A DNA stretch of 64,000 nt from Vulcanisaeta thermophila (GCF_001748385.1 NZ_BCLI01000010.1:24238-88237), one strand, 5' to 3'; numbered from the stretch's first letter, positions 53,198-62,831 are shown. Numbers and translations are program-made. The notes: generated from the letters alone by a model not told the origin.

Positions 53198-55426
53198 GGC
53201 CCTCCTTAGGTTCCTAGCCATCTCCTCAAACCTGGCAATGTCCTGCTTGGAAAGTGATGGCGGAACCCTCCTGAGCGCCTCCTCGAAGTGCTCAATACCC
53301 ACAGCCCTAACCCCATTACCAGCCCCCCTAATCAACTCCCTGAGTGCCAGCATCGAGGCCTCCCTAACCAACGCAGCCAAATCAGCCCCCGTGTAGCCCT
53401 CGGTCCTCCTGGCCAGGTCCCTGAGGTACCTGTAATTACCATCCTTAACCTCATCAGCCAACTTAAGCCTCCTAACATGAACCTTGAGTATCTCGAACCT
53501 GGCATTCTCATCGGGTGGCGGTACATAAACAATCCTATCAAACCTCCCCGGCCTCAGTAAAGCCGGGTCCATTATGTCCGGCCTGTTGGTCGCTGCTATT
53601 ACGACAACGTTCTTCAGGGGCGCTATACCATCCATCTCCGCCAGCAATTGATTAACAATCCTATCCGTAGCCCCACTATCAACCCTCAAACCCCTTGCTG
53701 GTGCTAGTGCGTCTATTTCGTCGAAGAATATTACGCATGGTGCTGCCATTCTGGCTTTTTTGAATATTTCCCTTATTGCCTTCTCGCTCTCACCAAACCA
53801 CTTACTAAGTATCTCGGGGCCCCTAACGGCAATGAAGTTAGCATTAGACTCAGTAGCCACAGCCTTAGCCAACAAAGTCTTACCAGTACCAGGAGGACCA
53901 AAAAGAAGAATACCCTTAGGAGGCTCCACACCAAGCTCCTCAAAGTACTGCGGATACTTCAGGGGCCACTCCACCATTTCCCTAAGCTCCTGCTTCACAG
54001 AGTCATAACCACCGATGTCGTCCCAGTGAACCTCGGGCACCTCCACAATGACCTCCCTAAGCACCGTGGGCTGTATGTACTTCATGGCCTCCAGGAAGTC
54101 ACCCCTCCTAATCCTAATCCTAGCCAACTGCTCAGGGGGTATCTGGGGCTGGTCCAGGTCTATCTCCTTCTTTATATCAATGGCCTCCCTAAGCCTAATC
54201 ATAGCCGCCTCCTTAACCAGCGCCGCTATATCAGCACCCGTGTACCCATGGGTCATCTCAGCCAACTCATCAATACTAACCACATCCTCAGGCCTACAAA
54301 CACCAGCCTTAACATCATCCTCCGTACACAGCGGAACATTCCTAGTATGCACCTGCAGTATCTCCTTCCTCGCACTCTTATCAGGCATCCCAATGTAAAT
54401 CTCCCTATCAAACCTCCCCGGCCTCCTTAGTGCTGGGTCTACTGCTTCTGGTCTGTTTGTGGCTCCTATGACTATGACTTGGCCCCTTTCCTGCAAACCA
54501 TCCATTAAAGTGAGCAGTTGCGCCACAACCCTCTTCTCCACCTCCCCAGTTACCTCCTCCCTCTTGGGTGCGATGGCATCAATCTCATCAATGAATATGA
54601 TGGCGGGCGCATTCTTCTTAGCCTCCTCAAAAATCTCCCTCAACTTAGCCTCAGACTCACCATAATACTTACTCATGATCTCAGGCCCATTGATAGACAC
54701 AAAGTACGCATTGGTCTCGGAAGCCACAGCCTTGGCCAGTAGAGTCTTGCCAGTGCCTGGGGGACCAATCAACAAAACACCCTTAGGAGGCTCAATACCC
54801 AGGTGCTTGAAAATCTCAGGGTGCCTGAGGGGTAGCTCTATCAATTCCCTAATCTTCCTCTTAGCCTCCTCAAGATCCCCAATGTCCTCCCACGTGACCC
54901 TGGGTATTGTTAACTCACTCTCCTTAACAGGCTCCTCCCTCACCTGAACCTCGGTGTCAATGCCCACGTAAGCCGCGGGCCCAGGGGTTACGCTGGTCAC
55001 CATGAACCTAATACTCCCCGTGTAGTACGGTATCTCTATCAATGAACCCTTCCAAACGGGCTTACCCAACAGGTAAGCCCTCTTCAGGTAGTCCGGGTCC
55101 ACCCTCACGTACTCATTCACAGGCGCCACCGCCATCTTCTGGGCAGGCCTTAGGTTGGCCTTCCTAACCTTAACAACATCACCAATACTCACCCCAGCAT
55201 TCTGCCTCAACACGCCATCCATCCTTATGTAGTCCTTATCCTCATCATCAGTGTACGCAGGCCAAACCTGGGCATACGCCGTGCGCTTATTACCCATTAT
55301 CTCCACATACTCACCAGGCTCCACACCCAAAACCCTCATGTAACGCTGCGGTATCCTAACAATGAGCCTACCCACGTCCCTAGTCCTGGCCTCAGCAACC
55401 CTAAGACTAACCTCGCCTGACGACAT
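53183..55426 (-). CDS. cdc48: CDC48/VCP AAA ATPase
   Basis: 747 residues. An N-terminal double-psi plus four-stranded CDC48 N domain (about 1-190) is followed by two AAA domains, each with Walker A GPPGTGKT and a Walker B of the form FIDEIDA or FFDEIDA. Arg fingers follow in both ([17 protein letters not shown]). It unfolds proteins for the proteasome and remodels complexes. TATA GATAATTATATAAAGC (minus strand) lies near 55460, with a short leader to the ATG. Confidence 0.96.
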   Translation of the reverse strand: MSSGEVSLRVAEARTRDVGRLIVRIPQRYMRVLGVEPGEYVEIMGNKRTAYAQVWPAYTDDEDKDYIRMDGVLRQNAGVSIGDVVKVRKANLRPAQKMAVAPVNEYVRVDPDYLKRAYLLGKPVWKGSLIEIPYYTGSIRFMVTSVTPGPAAYVGIDTEVQVREEPVKESELTIPRVTWEDIGDLEEAKRKIRELIELPLRHPEIFKHLGIEPPKGVLLIGPPGTGKTLLAKAVASETNAYFVSINGPEIMSKYYGESEAKLREIFEEAKKNAPAIIFIDEIDAIAPKREEVTGEVEKRVVAQLLTLMDGLQERGQVIVIGATNRPEAVDPALRRPGRFDREIYIGMPDKSARKEILQVHTRNVPLCTEDDVKAGVCRPEDVVSIDELAEMTHGYTGADIAALVKEAAMIRLREAIDIKKEIDLDQPQIPPEQLARIRIRRGDFLEAMKYIQPTVLREVIVEVPEVHWDDIGGYDSVKQELREMVEWPLKYPQYFEELGVEPPKGILLFGPPGTGKTLLAKAVATESNANFIAVRGPEILSKWFGESEKAIREIFKKARMAAPCVIFFDEIDALAPARGLRVDSGATDRIVNQLLAEMDGIAPLKNVVVIAATNRPDIMDPALLRPGRFDRIVYVPPPDENARFEILKVHVRRLKLADEVKDGNYRYLRDLARRTEGYTGADLAALVREASMLALRELIRGAGNGVRAVGIEHFEEALRRVPPSLSKQDIARFEEMARNLRRALRGL

Positions 55427-55576
55427 CCACTCCTCAAGGGAGAGACTTCTGTGAGCTTTATATAATTATCTTAATCATGATGAGTTAATGAGCCGGGGCA
55501 CCAACATACGGGGATTAGCCCACTGATTAATTAGTTTTCAACGATTGCTAATAGTTAAATACCCCACCCAGTAAAG

Positions 55577-56635
55577 ATGAATGTGCCCAATAAAGTGGGT
55601 ATTGTGGGTTGGGGCGTTTACATACCCAGGTTTAGAATAAGCACAAAGGAAATAGCCAGGGTTTGGGGTGACGACCCACTGAGGATAAAGGACCTATACT
55701 GGGTTGATGAAAGAAGCGTAGGCGGCCCGGACGAGGATGCGGTGACCATGGCCGTGGAAGCCTCAAGAAACGCCCTAAAGAGGGCTGGCATAGACCCAAG
55801 GGAGCTGGGCTCGGTATTCGTGGGCACAGAGTCAAAACCATACGCCGTAAAACCCATAGCATCAATACTAATCGACGCCCTAGGCATGAGGAGGCAATCC
55901 TTCGCTGTCGACATGGAATTCGCATGCAAGGCGGGCTCAGACGCCATCGTAAACACCATGGGCCTCGTGAAAAGCGGCATGGTCAAGTACGGATTAGCCG
56001 TGGGCGTGGACCACAGCCATGGGGAACCAGGGGAACACCTGGACTACACAGTATCAGGAGGGGCAGCCGCCTACATACTGGGTTCCGAAAACCTGGTAGC
56101 GGAGATCGAGCACGTGTACGCATACAACTCAGACACACCGGACTTCTGGCGTAGGGATGGAGTGCCCTACGCAGTACACGCAGAGAGCTTCACGGGGGAG
56201 CCAGCCTACTTTAGGCACATAGTCAACGCCGCCAAGGCCCTCATGGAGGCCACGGGACTCAAACCCAGCGACTTCGACTACGCAGTGTTCCACCAACCCA
56301 ACGCCAGATTCCCAGTGAGGGTCGCCCAAATGCTGGGCATACCCCTAGAGAAGGTTAAGTTGGGCATCGTAGTCGATAGGATTGGGAACACGTACAACGG
56401 GGCAGTACTCATAGGGCTAGCCAACATACTGGAGAACGCAAAGCCAGGGTCCAGGATACTAATGGTATCCTTCGGAAGCGGCGCAGGCTCCAACGCCTTT
56501 AGCATAGTAACCACAGACGCACTACCCGAGAGGGTCCCCAGGGCCAACACGGTTAGTTACTACCTCGAGAACAAGAACTACGTGGACTACGCCCTATACC
56601 TAAGATTCAGGAACCTGATAAGGCTGATCCAGTAA
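55577..56635 (+). CDS. Hydroxymethylglutaryl-CoA synthase
   Basis: 352 residues, thiolase superfamily. Catalytic Cys in [12 protein letters not shown] (near 115) and His in [12 protein letters not shown] (near 236), with a catalytic Glu expected near 80. It feeds the archaeal mevalonate pathway for membrane lipids. The thiolase and DUF35 partners usually adjacent in archaea are missing here. TATA TAGTTAAATACC is centred near 55556. Confidence 0.93.
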   Translation: MNVPNKVGIVGWGVYIPRFRISTKEIARVWGDDPLRIKDLYWVDERSVGGPDEDAVTMAVEASRNALKRAGIDPRELGSVFVGTESKPYAVKPIASILIDALGMRRQSFAVDMEFACKAGSDAIVNTMGLVKSGMVKYGLAVGVDHSHGEPGEHLDYTVSGGAAAYILGSENLVAEIEHVYAYNSDTPDFWRRDGVPYAVHAESFTGEPAYFRHIVNAAKALMEATGLKPSDFDYAVFHQPNARFPVRVAQMLGIPLEKVKLGIVVDRIGNTYNGAVLIGLANILENAKPGSRILMVSFGSGAGSNAFSIVTTDALPERVPRANTVSYYLENKNYVDYALYLRFRNLIRLIQ

Positions 56636-56692
56636 TAATACGCTGAGCCCCCGCATCTTAATATTTAAAAACAAAATAACTAAAACCTGTTG

Positions 56693-56983
56693 ATGCCCAG
56701 GAAGCAAACAGTACGTATAGTGGAGAGGAAGAAGGACATCCTGGAACTCCTCATTAAGGAGGGCGAATTACCCACAAACGAAATAGTCAAGAAAACAAAC
56801 CTAAGCCACAGCCAGGTATTCTACGCACTAAAACTACTACAGAGGGACGGACTCGTCAAGGAGGTCAAGAGGGGAAAGGTGGCCTATTGGAAGGCAGCGG
56901 ACAACGCACAGGAAGCACTCAAAAACCTAGAGAGGGAGGTTAAGGAGGAAGTGGGCGATCAAGAGGGAACCGAGGAGGAGTGA
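56693..56983 (+). CDS. Winged-helix DNA-binding protein (ArsR-like)
   Basis: 96 residues. The helix-turn-helix EIVKKTNLSHSQVFYALKLL is followed by the wing GLVKEVKRGKVAYWKAA, then a charged helical tail (KNLEREVKEEVGDQEGTEEE). No metal-binding Cys. I start at ATG 56693 (MPRKQT), 26 bp after the TATA ATATTTAAAAAC; a TTG one codon earlier is less likely. Confidence 0.82.
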   Translation: MPRKQTVRIVERKKDILELLIKEGELPTNEIVKKTNLSHSQVFYALKLLQRDGLVKEVKRGKVAYWKAADNAQEALKNLEREVKEEVGDQEGTEEE

Positions 56984-57032
56984 CGCCTAGGCGTGAAAAA
57001 GGCTTTTTAAAGGATAGTGGATTAATGACACG

Positions 57033-57085
57033 GTGCGGAGACGGGCAGAAACTGACCGATGAAGACACTGTCTCACACTGAGAAA
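57033..57085 (+). ncRNA. Candidate C/D-box sRNA with two 23S-rRNA-like guides
   Basis: Box layout: a poor box C GTGCGGA (57033-57039), 12-nt guide, D' CTGA (57052-57055), C' CCGATGA (57056-57062), 15-nt guide, D CTGA (57078-57081). The D guide contains ACTGTCTCAC, complementary to GUGAGACAGU of the peptidyl-transferase region of 23S rRNA (E. coli about 2595-2604). The D' guide contains GGGCAGAAA, complementary to UUUCUGCCC, a sequence I recall in eukaryal large-subunit rRNA. A TATA CTTTTTAAAG at 57003-57012 is 26 bp before the 5' end. Two weak C boxes are the main doubt. Confidence 0.55.
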
Positions 57086-57125
57086 CACACAGATAAGTTA
57101 ATAAGGTACAAATCACAGAACGGCT

Positions 57126-57815
57126 GTGCCCAATAATGCACCAGTGAATTACAAACTACTCAGAAGAATACCATACCTAATAATACTCATTAGGTACGGA
57201 GTCAACGAAAACGAACTCAAACCCATAAACCTATCAAAAATAGCCAACGACCTCGGAACCACACCACAAAACATATTCAAAATGATCAACAGACTCGTCA
57301 AAGACGAATTAATAATGAAAAACACAACCAACGGACAACTACTGGTGAAATTCACACCAAAGGCCTCCGAAATACTAAGATTCGTAATAGACACAATAAG
57401 GCACTACCTAGACGAAAAACTAACCATCAGACTAGTGGGCAGGGTAACCTCGGGACTAGGCGAAGGAAGCTTCTACATGAGCCTCGAGGGCTACGTCAAG
57501 CAATTCATCGAGAAACTGGGATTCAAACCATACCCAGGCACACTCAACGTAGCCCTAAAACCCGAGTACATAAAATACAGACTATACCTAGACCTACTAC
57601 CGGGCATCTACATCCAGGGATTCAGCAACGGCTCCAGGACATACGGAGGCGTCAAATGCTTCAGGGCCACAATCAACGGGCTACCAGGCGCAGTACTAGT
57701 AATAGAGAGGACACACCACAGCCCCAACATAATAGAGGTAATATCACAGTACAAACTAAGGGACGCCCTAAACCTCAAGGACGGAGACGAGGTGGAGATA
57801 CTAGTCAGTGTATAA
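57126..57815 (+). CDS. ribK: Riboflavin kinase, CTP-dependent
   Basis: 229 residues. An N-terminal winged-helix domain (about 1-95) precedes the archaeal RibK catalytic domain with GLGEGSFYMSLEGYVKQF, LGFKPYPGTLNVAL and the ending LRDALNLKDGDEVEI. It makes FMN using CTP rather than ATP. The HTH domain may autoregulate. GTG start at 57126, TATA near 57100. Codon use is markedly A/C-rich. Confidence 0.93.
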   Translation: MPNNAPVNYKLLRRIPYLIILIRYGVNENELKPINLSKIANDLGTTPQNIFKMINRLVKDELIMKNTTNGQLLVKFTPKASEILRFVIDTIRHYLDEKLTIRLVGRVTSGLGEGSFYMSLEGYVKQFIEKLGFKPYPGTLNVALKPEYIKYRLYLDLLPGIYIQGFSNGSRTYGGVKCFRATINGLPGAVLVIERTHHSPNIIEVISQYKLRDALNLKDGDEVEILVSV

Positions 57816-57816
57816 T

Positions 57817-58389
57817 TTAACTAAGCACCCTCACCATCAAGGTTATGTAGGCAAGATCCTCAAGAACCTCAGCCCTATTCAAGGCCTCATGCGGCGTGGA
57901 ACCCACCGTAACCAACCCATGCCCCTTCAGGATCACGGCAGTGACACCCCTGGGCCTTATAGCCCTAGCCACAGCCTCGGCAAGCTCCTCACTACCAGGC
58001 TTCAACAACGGCACCTCAGCAACCTCACCAAGGTACGACGCGGCCTCCGTCAACGAGAAATCCGGCTTAAGCCCCAACTGACTCAGGGCTATGACATTGG
58101 GCGGGTGCGTATGAAGAACAACCCTCACATCATCCCTAACCCTGTAAATACCCAGGTGCATCCTCCACTCACTACTGGGCCTCCCACCACTGAGAACAGT
58201 ACCATCAAGCCTCATCTTAACCAGGGAATTAGGCTTAATCAAGGTCTTGGGCGTTGACGTGGGCGTTATCAAAATCTCATCACCACCCAACCTAGCACTC
58301 ACATTACCACCCATAAGGTCCGTAAGCCCACGAAGGTAGGCAAGCCTAAAAACCTCAACCAAGTACCTCCTCAGCGCCGCCTCATTCAT
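57817..58389 (-). CDS. Class II aldolase/adducin family protein
   Basis: 190 residues. Motifs: MGGNVSARLG, ITPTSTPKTLI, SSEWRMHLGIYR, the zinc His pair HTHPPNVIALS and GHGLVTVGS. Members include fuculose-phosphate aldolase and related sugar-phosphate lyases or dehydratases; which one cannot be told. ATG at 58389 (MNEAALRRYL) fits the shared TATA at 58412-58421. Confidence 0.88.
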   Translation of the reverse strand: MNEAALRRYLVEVFRLAYLRGLTDLMGGNVSARLGGDEILITPTSTPKTLIKPNSLVKMRLDGTVLSGGRPSSEWRMHLGIYRVRDDVRVVLHTHPPNVIALSQLGLKPDFSLTEAASYLGEVAEVPLLKPGSEELAEAVARAIRPRGVTAVILKGHGLVTVGSTPHEALNRAEVLEDLAYITLMVRVLS

Positions 58390-58411
58390 CAAACCTAAAT
58401 ACAAAACACAC

Positions 58412-58421
58412 TTATAAAATA
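58412..58421. promoter_or_regulatory. Shared TATA element, aldolase and amidohydrolase genes
   Basis: TTATAAAATA, centre 58416.5. Leftward ATG at 58389 is 27.5 bp away and rightward ATG at 58443 is 26.5 bp away. No other TATA box is present in the 53-bp gap. Confidence 0.75.
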
Positions 58422-58442
58422 TTCCCAGGAAAGAAGCAGCAA

Positions 58443-59312
58443 ATGGGCTACATAGACGCACACACCCACATAACCTTCAAGGAAGCAATAAACGAAGGAA
58501 TACTAAACTTCGCCATAAAGGAGTGGGGAGCTCCCATCGACAAAATACTCATGACAGTGGAGCAGGTGGTCAGGATGCTCGACGACGCATCCATAGACTA
58601 CGTAGGAGTCATGGCATTCCCAGTAAGAAAACTAAGCGGCGCCAAGGAAGACTACGCACTGAAAGTAATAAACACAGTCAAGGAATACCCCGACAGATTC
58701 GCAGTAATAGGCGGGGTCGAAGTCAACGAAGTAACCACCGAAGAAACCAAGTACTGGCTCGAGAAACAGTACGAAGCAGGAATAAGCGCACTAAAAATAC
58801 ACCCACCACACTGGTGGGTAAAACCCAACGCATACAGACCCGAGGAAGGAGGACTAAAACAACTAGAACTAGTGTACCAATTCGCCGAAGACCACAACCT
58901 ACCAGTCTACATACACACAGGAACCTCATCATTCACAAAAGCCAGAAACAAGTACGGAGACCCCATACTCGTGGACGACGTAGCCGTGGACTTCCCAAAA
59001 CTAACAATAATAATGGCACACATAGGAAGACCCAACTGGGTACCCACAGCATTCCAACTAATCAGAATAAGACCCAACATATACGGAGACCTATCAAGCA
59101 TACCACCCAAGAGAATACTCGAATACATACCAAGACTAACAGAAATAAGCGACAAACTAATCTACGGAAGCGACTACCCAGGACCAGGCGTCCACGACAT
59201 AAAAAAGAACCTACAAGACTTCCTACAAACACCCATACCAAACGAAACAAAAACAAAAATAACAACAGAAACACCAAGAAAAATCCTAAAACCACTATCA
59301 AAAACAAAATAA
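58443..59312 (+). CDS. Amidohydrolase_2-type metal-dependent hydrolase
   Basis: 289 residues. DAHTHITF carries the HxH metal ligands, VYIHTGTSS and MAHIGRPN further His, and YGSDYPGPG the catalytic Asp. Decarboxylase or hydrolase of ring or amide substrates; substrate unknown. The last 100 bases are extremely poor in G and T (see findings), giving a tail rich in Lys, Thr and Asn, and the gene stops shortly before tRNA-Leu. Confidence 0.85.
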   Translation: MGYIDAHTHITFKEAINEGILNFAIKEWGAPIDKILMTVEQVVRMLDDASIDYVGVMAFPVRKLSGAKEDYALKVINTVKEYPDRFAVIGGVEVNEVTTEETKYWLEKQYEAGISALKIHPPHWWVKPNAYRPEEGGLKQLELVYQFAEDHNLPVYIHTGTSSFTKARNKYGDPILVDDVAVDFPKLTIIMAHIGRPNWVPTAFQLIRIRPNIYGDLSSIPPKRILEYIPRLTEISDKLIYGSDYPGPGVHDIKKNLQDFLQTPIPNETKTKITTETPRKILKPLSKTK

Positions 59313-59328
59313 CAAACAAAACACACCC

Positions 59329-59348
59329 ACGAAACAAAGAACTTAAAA
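59329..59348 (+). promoter_or_regulatory. tRNA-Leu promoter, 20 bp identical to the tRNA-Thr promoter
   Basis: ACGAAACAAAGAACTTAAAA, the same 20 bases as at 27447-27466. The TATA core is centred near 59345, 27 bp before the tRNA 5' end. Confidence 0.75.
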
Positions 59349-59371
59349 GCCACAAACCACAACCAACACAG

Positions 59372-59459
59372 GCGGGGGTGCCCGAGCCAGGTCAAAGGGG
59401 ACGGGTTGAGGTCCCGTTGGCGAAGGCCTGCGTGGGTTCAAATCCCACCCCCCGCACCA
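59372..59459 (+). tRNA. tRNA-Leu (anticodon GAG)
   Basis: Acceptor GCGGGGG pairs with CCCCCGC; discriminator A and encoded CCA end at 59459. The anticodon arm ACGGG-TTGAGGT-CCCGT gives GAG. A long variable arm follows, as expected for Leu. No intron. Confidence 0.93.
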
Positions 59460-59594
59460 AAACCTCATTTTCACGTAATTTTGGAGTTATGGTAGTTGTG
59501 AAGCGGGCCTGGGTTTACTGAAGCCTGGATAAAAATAATTGATAATGCAAAACTTATAAGTAAGAAAGTATAATACTAAGATTTCGGTGAAATA

Positions 59595-61430
59595 ATGTCG
59601 GTTGTGTCTATTTTTAAAGCTGATGAAATAAGAATTGTTCCGAGTTATTTCAGTCTAGAGCCCGAAAAGTTACAGCCTGGCGCGCAGGTAAAGGGTAGGT
59701 ATTTCGATGGTTACCCTGTGATAGTTAAACAGGAGGTTTCCCCGCCAAAATACAGGATGAAGATTCTGAAGGACGTTATGGTACCGATGAGGGATGGTGT
59801 GCGTCTTGCCGTTGATATTTATCTACCGGACGCTGAGGGTGAGAAGTTTCCTTGCCTAATTGCATGGGGAATGTGGGGTAAGGATAACCAGGAAGTAGTA
59901 CTATGGCTTAAAGACCTTGCCCAACCATACTACACGAGTCCCTGGTGGGACGGAACTCTTGAGGCGGGGGACATAGAGTACTTTGTCTCCAGGGGGTATG
60001 TTTACGTGATACCAGACCCAAGGGGTGTAGGGAAATCTGAAGGTGGGCCTCCACGTACCTTGACGGACCTCCATAAGCCTGAGGATATTTACGACCTCAT
60101 CGAGTGGGTTGCACAGCAGCCTTGGTGCAACGGGAAGGTGGGGATGCTCGGCCCCAGCTCCTACTCCCTTTCACAGTACATGATAGCAACCAATAATCCT
60201 CCACCGCATCTAGTTGCGCTGTTCCCAATTGGTTCATTCTATCCTCCTGCGGATCCATTTACAGGGATGATAGACCTTTCTTTAGCGAGTATATTCCACG
60301 GTGGTCATATACACGACAGCACGTTGCCAGTACGCCAATGGGGTCCACCGGTGACTCCAGAGATACTACCTAAGGATGAGTTCGAAAAGAGACTTAAGGA
60401 GTTATTGGAGCACCCTGACATTAAGTTCCATCCAAAGGTTAGATCAGTACTGGTTTACCCGAGAGACCCCATCCTGTTTGATTACTTAATGACAGCTTTT
60501 CATCCAGTGCCCGTCAATGATAACCTTGACAAGGTAACACTCCCAATATACATAGGTGTTCCTGCCCCAGGGGGTGGAGGGGCACGTATATACTGGTCTG
60601 GGTACGAGGCTTACAATAAGGTTAGTTCAAAGCACAAGAAACTCATCATATACATCCCCGGTGAGTTCCCGAGGCCCTTCGTACACATGCAATACGAGAT
60701 GATAAGGTGGTTTGACTACTGGCTGAAGGGAATAGACAACGGCATCATGGATGAGCCACCAGTGAAGATCTTCGTGGGCGGAGTGAACAAGTGGAAGTTC
60801 GAGGATGATTGGCCACCGAAGGATATTAAATGGGTTAACCTTTACTTAAGGAAGGGAAATAAATTATCCACCATCCCCGAGAGCGATACAAGACCCGACG
60901 TGTTACATCAACCCATGCCCCTCAAGGATCCAACAGTTTACGCACTAAGCTACTACACGGATCCATTCACCGAGGACACCGAGATAATAGGACCAGCCGC
61001 CCTACATATAGAGACAGCCATTGATCAAGACGACATAAACTGGATGGTAACGGTAGTGGATGTAAGCCCAGACGGTACCAAACAATTAATGACAGAGGGC
61101 TGGCTCAGGGGCTCCTTCAGAGCCATTGATGAGAGTAAGTCAAAACCATGGGCCCCAGTGCATAAGGTCCAGGACCCAGTCCCCATACCAAAGGGAGAGA
61201 AGGTGAGGTACGACATCAACCTAATGCCGATAGCATGGGTCGTCCAGAAGGGACACAGGATAGGTGTCATAATAAGGACCCAGGATGACATGTTCAGCCG
61301 CCTCGCAATCGGCGGCATATACTTCCTACCGAGAATGGTGGATATAACAGTCAATCTATACCTACCCAACAGCTACCTCGTCCTACCCATAAAGGGTAAG
61401 GACACCCTACCTATAGGGAGTAAGGGATAA
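59595..61430 (+). CDS. CocE/X-Pro dipeptidyl-peptidase-type hydrolase
   Basis: 611 residues. The alpha/beta-hydrolase core begins MRDGVRLAVDIYLPDAEGE; PDPRGVGKSEGG and the nucleophile region GMLGPSSYSLSQYM follow (Ser after GPS), then a C-terminal jelly-roll domain from about 410. Members hydrolyse esters, cocaine-like or acyl-peptide bonds. No signal peptide, so probably cytoplasmic. TATA GTATAATAC near 59570. Confidence 0.85.
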   Translation: MSVVSIFKADEIRIVPSYFSLEPEKLQPGAQVKGRYFDGYPVIVKQEVSPPKYRMKILKDVMVPMRDGVRLAVDIYLPDAEGEKFPCLIAWGMWGKDNQEVVLWLKDLAQPYYTSPWWDGTLEAGDIEYFVSRGYVYVIPDPRGVGKSEGGPPRTLTDLHKPEDIYDLIEWVAQQPWCNGKVGMLGPSSYSLSQYMIATNNPPPHLVALFPIGSFYPPADPFTGMIDLSLASIFHGGHIHDSTLPVRQWGPPVTPEILPKDEFEKRLKELLEHPDIKFHPKVRSVLVYPRDPILFDYLMTAFHPVPVNDNLDKVTLPIYIGVPAPGGGGARIYWSGYEAYNKVSSKHKKLIIYIPGEFPRPFVHMQYEMIRWFDYWLKGIDNGIMDEPPVKIFVGGVNKWKFEDDWPPKDIKWVNLYLRKGNKLSTIPESDTRPDVLHQPMPLKDPTVYALSYYTDPFTEDTEIIGPAALHIETAIDQDDINWMVTVVDVSPDGTKQLMTEGWLRGSFRAIDESKSKPWAPVHKVQDPVPIPKGEKVRYDINLMPIAWVVQKGHRIGVIIRTQDDMFSRLAIGGIYFLPRMVDITVNLYLPNSYLVLPIKGKDTLPIGSKG

Positions 61431-61713
61431 GCGGCATGAAAATCCATCATACTTAAAACCCAGTGAAAAAATCCCCACAAACACAATAACATTCATAAAC
61501 ACCATGAATTCACCCTCATCAGTAATTCCCCAGCCCCAGCTTTGTTCATTAATTATATACAGTAGAACTGCATTTTCATTACCACCCTAAGTTCTTAGTA
61601 AGTATTAAAAACAGTCTAAACCCAGCACCAAGCAAATTCTCAGGGTACTTCTAACCCAGGAATTACGTCCTCAAGTCACGGAGAGAGCACTTAAGAGTGG
61701 GTGGGCCGCGTCT
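61431..61713. other. Intergenic stretch, no gene seen
   Basis: About 283 bp; AT-rich with scattered stops. A TATA-like GCACTTAAGAGTG near 61688-61700 could drive the small membrane protein gene. Confidence 0.6.
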
Positions 61714-62085
61714 GTGGTGGTGATGATGACGATCGTGCTTTACCTGGCCCTGGCCATGGTCACGATACACCTAGCGGGCTCGGTACTCTCCTTCCAGGGA
61801 AGGACATACCCAAGGAGGCTGGGGATTGCCATAGCGCTGTACGAGGCAGCCTTCTACGTAACCATCGTGGCGCTTCGGCTGGGCTTACCAACGATACTAT
61901 TCGCCCTGGCGTACGTGTACCTCGTAATCCACGTGGTTGGGGGAGCCCTATACATACGGGGAAGCCTACACCAGGTTTATGCCGGCATGGGCGTTGGCCA
62001 CGGCGTGAGGTGGCTCCTTTACTACGGGGTTTACGAGCTTGCGGAAATGATCTACCTAACCGTACTGCTAATCACCATAGCATAA
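61714..62085 (+). CDS. Four-helix membrane protein
   Basis: About 123 residues with four helices, for example IVLYLALAMVTIHLAGSVLS and TILFALAYVYLVIHVVGG. The start may be GTG 61714 or ATG 61723. Family not recognised; a small His pair (VTIHLAG, YLVIHVV) could bind heme, but that is only a thought. Confidence 0.6.
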   Translation: MVVMMTIVLYLALAMVTIHLAGSVLSFQGRTYPRRLGIAIALYEAAFYVTIVALRLGLPTILFALAYVYLVIHVVGGALYIRGSLHQVYAGMGVGHGVRWLLYYGVYELAEMIYLTVLLITIA

Positions 62086-62193
62086 TTTAGCAACCCATCA
62101 CCGAGGCCAACCAGCACAACCAGGCACGGTAAGACCCTGGATTAATTGAAAACGTGAGGGGTATTTTAAGGCCGAGGCAGGGTGTGTAGCTGC

Positions 62194-62373
62194 CTAATTA
62201 AGGTACGCTTCACACTCAACACCTCTCCTCCTTAATTCATAATCAAGGTTTATGATTAACTCCCATAGGGTGTCAAGGGCGTCGCCGCACTTGATCTTGC
62301 CGGCCTTAGCCGCCATAATGACCCTAAGGGCTCTCTCAACATACCCACTAATCCCCTCTAATTTCGCGGGCAT
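62194..62373 (-). CDS. Small protein, tandem copy A
   Basis: 59 residues: GISGYVERALRVIMAAKAG, then KIKCGDALDTLWELIINLDY and ELRRRGVECEAYLN. A second gene at 62655-62831 encodes a clearly related protein (about three quarters identical), and the promoter regions are also similar (ATTTAAAATAAG, then AACACCCCACAAACCC-like text). I start at ATG 62373 because the TATA lies about 23-26 bp upstream. Family not recognised; it might belong to a crenarchaeal lineage-specific repeat family. Confidence 0.6.
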   Translation of the reverse strand: MPAKLEGISGYVERALRVIMAAKAGKIKCGDALDTLWELIINLDYELRRRGVECEAYLN

Positions 62374-62654
62374 CAACAACCCAGCGCTTAGATTTAAAAT
62401 AAGCAATACTACGTACGTGCACGAGAAAACACAAAGAAACAGATTCTCCCAAGTTTTACCTTAAGTGAAACCAAGTGAAACAAGGACACCCCACAAACCC
62501 ACGCAATTACACAAGGGTAGGTTTAGTGCCAAGACTAGAACCTGGGCCCGGGGGGATCTAAGGTGACCCCGTATTAGTTTTTGCGGAGTTTACCCCTTGG
62601 GCATCCTCTAGATGGAGTTTAGTTGTTGAGGAATGGTTAGGTCAATTAAAACCA

Positions 62655-62831
62655 CTAGTTAAAATACGCCTCACACCCAACACCCCTCCTCAACTCATAA
62701 TCAAGATTCGTAAGAAACTCCCACAGGGAATCAAGGGCATCACCACATTTAATCCTGCCAGTCCTAGCAGCCACGATGACCCTAAGGGCCCCCTCAATGT
62801 ACCCGCTAATCCCCCTTGACCTCCTAAGCAT
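62655..62831 (-). CDS. Small protein, tandem copy B
   Basis: 58 residues, paralogue of copy A: GISGYIEGALRVIVAARTG, RIKCGDALDSLWEFLTNLDY and ELRRGVGCEAYFN, with one residue deleted relative to copy A. ATG 62831 or 62834. It lies nearest the distal end of the CRISPR array. Conservation of the core despite duplication suggests both are translated. Confidence 0.6.
   Translation of the reverse strand: MLRRSRGISGYIEGALRVIVAARTGRIKCGDALDSLWEFLTNLDYELRRGVGCEAYFN

Noticed and set aside
53288..54947. Several open frames opposite the CDC48 gene
   Set aside because: They are antisense shadows of a conserved AAA gene with no start signals or plausible products.
55476..55525. ATGATGA followed by CTGA upstream of HMG-CoA synthase
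   Set aside because: The distance is about 40 nt with no recognisable D' or C' pair between them.
58523..59521. A 332-codon open frame in the second plus frame over the amidohydrolase gene and tRNA-Leu
   Set aside because: It exists because the region is almost free of T and G, so stop codons are rare; the product would be an Arg/Thr/Lys-rich non-protein and it runs through a tRNA.
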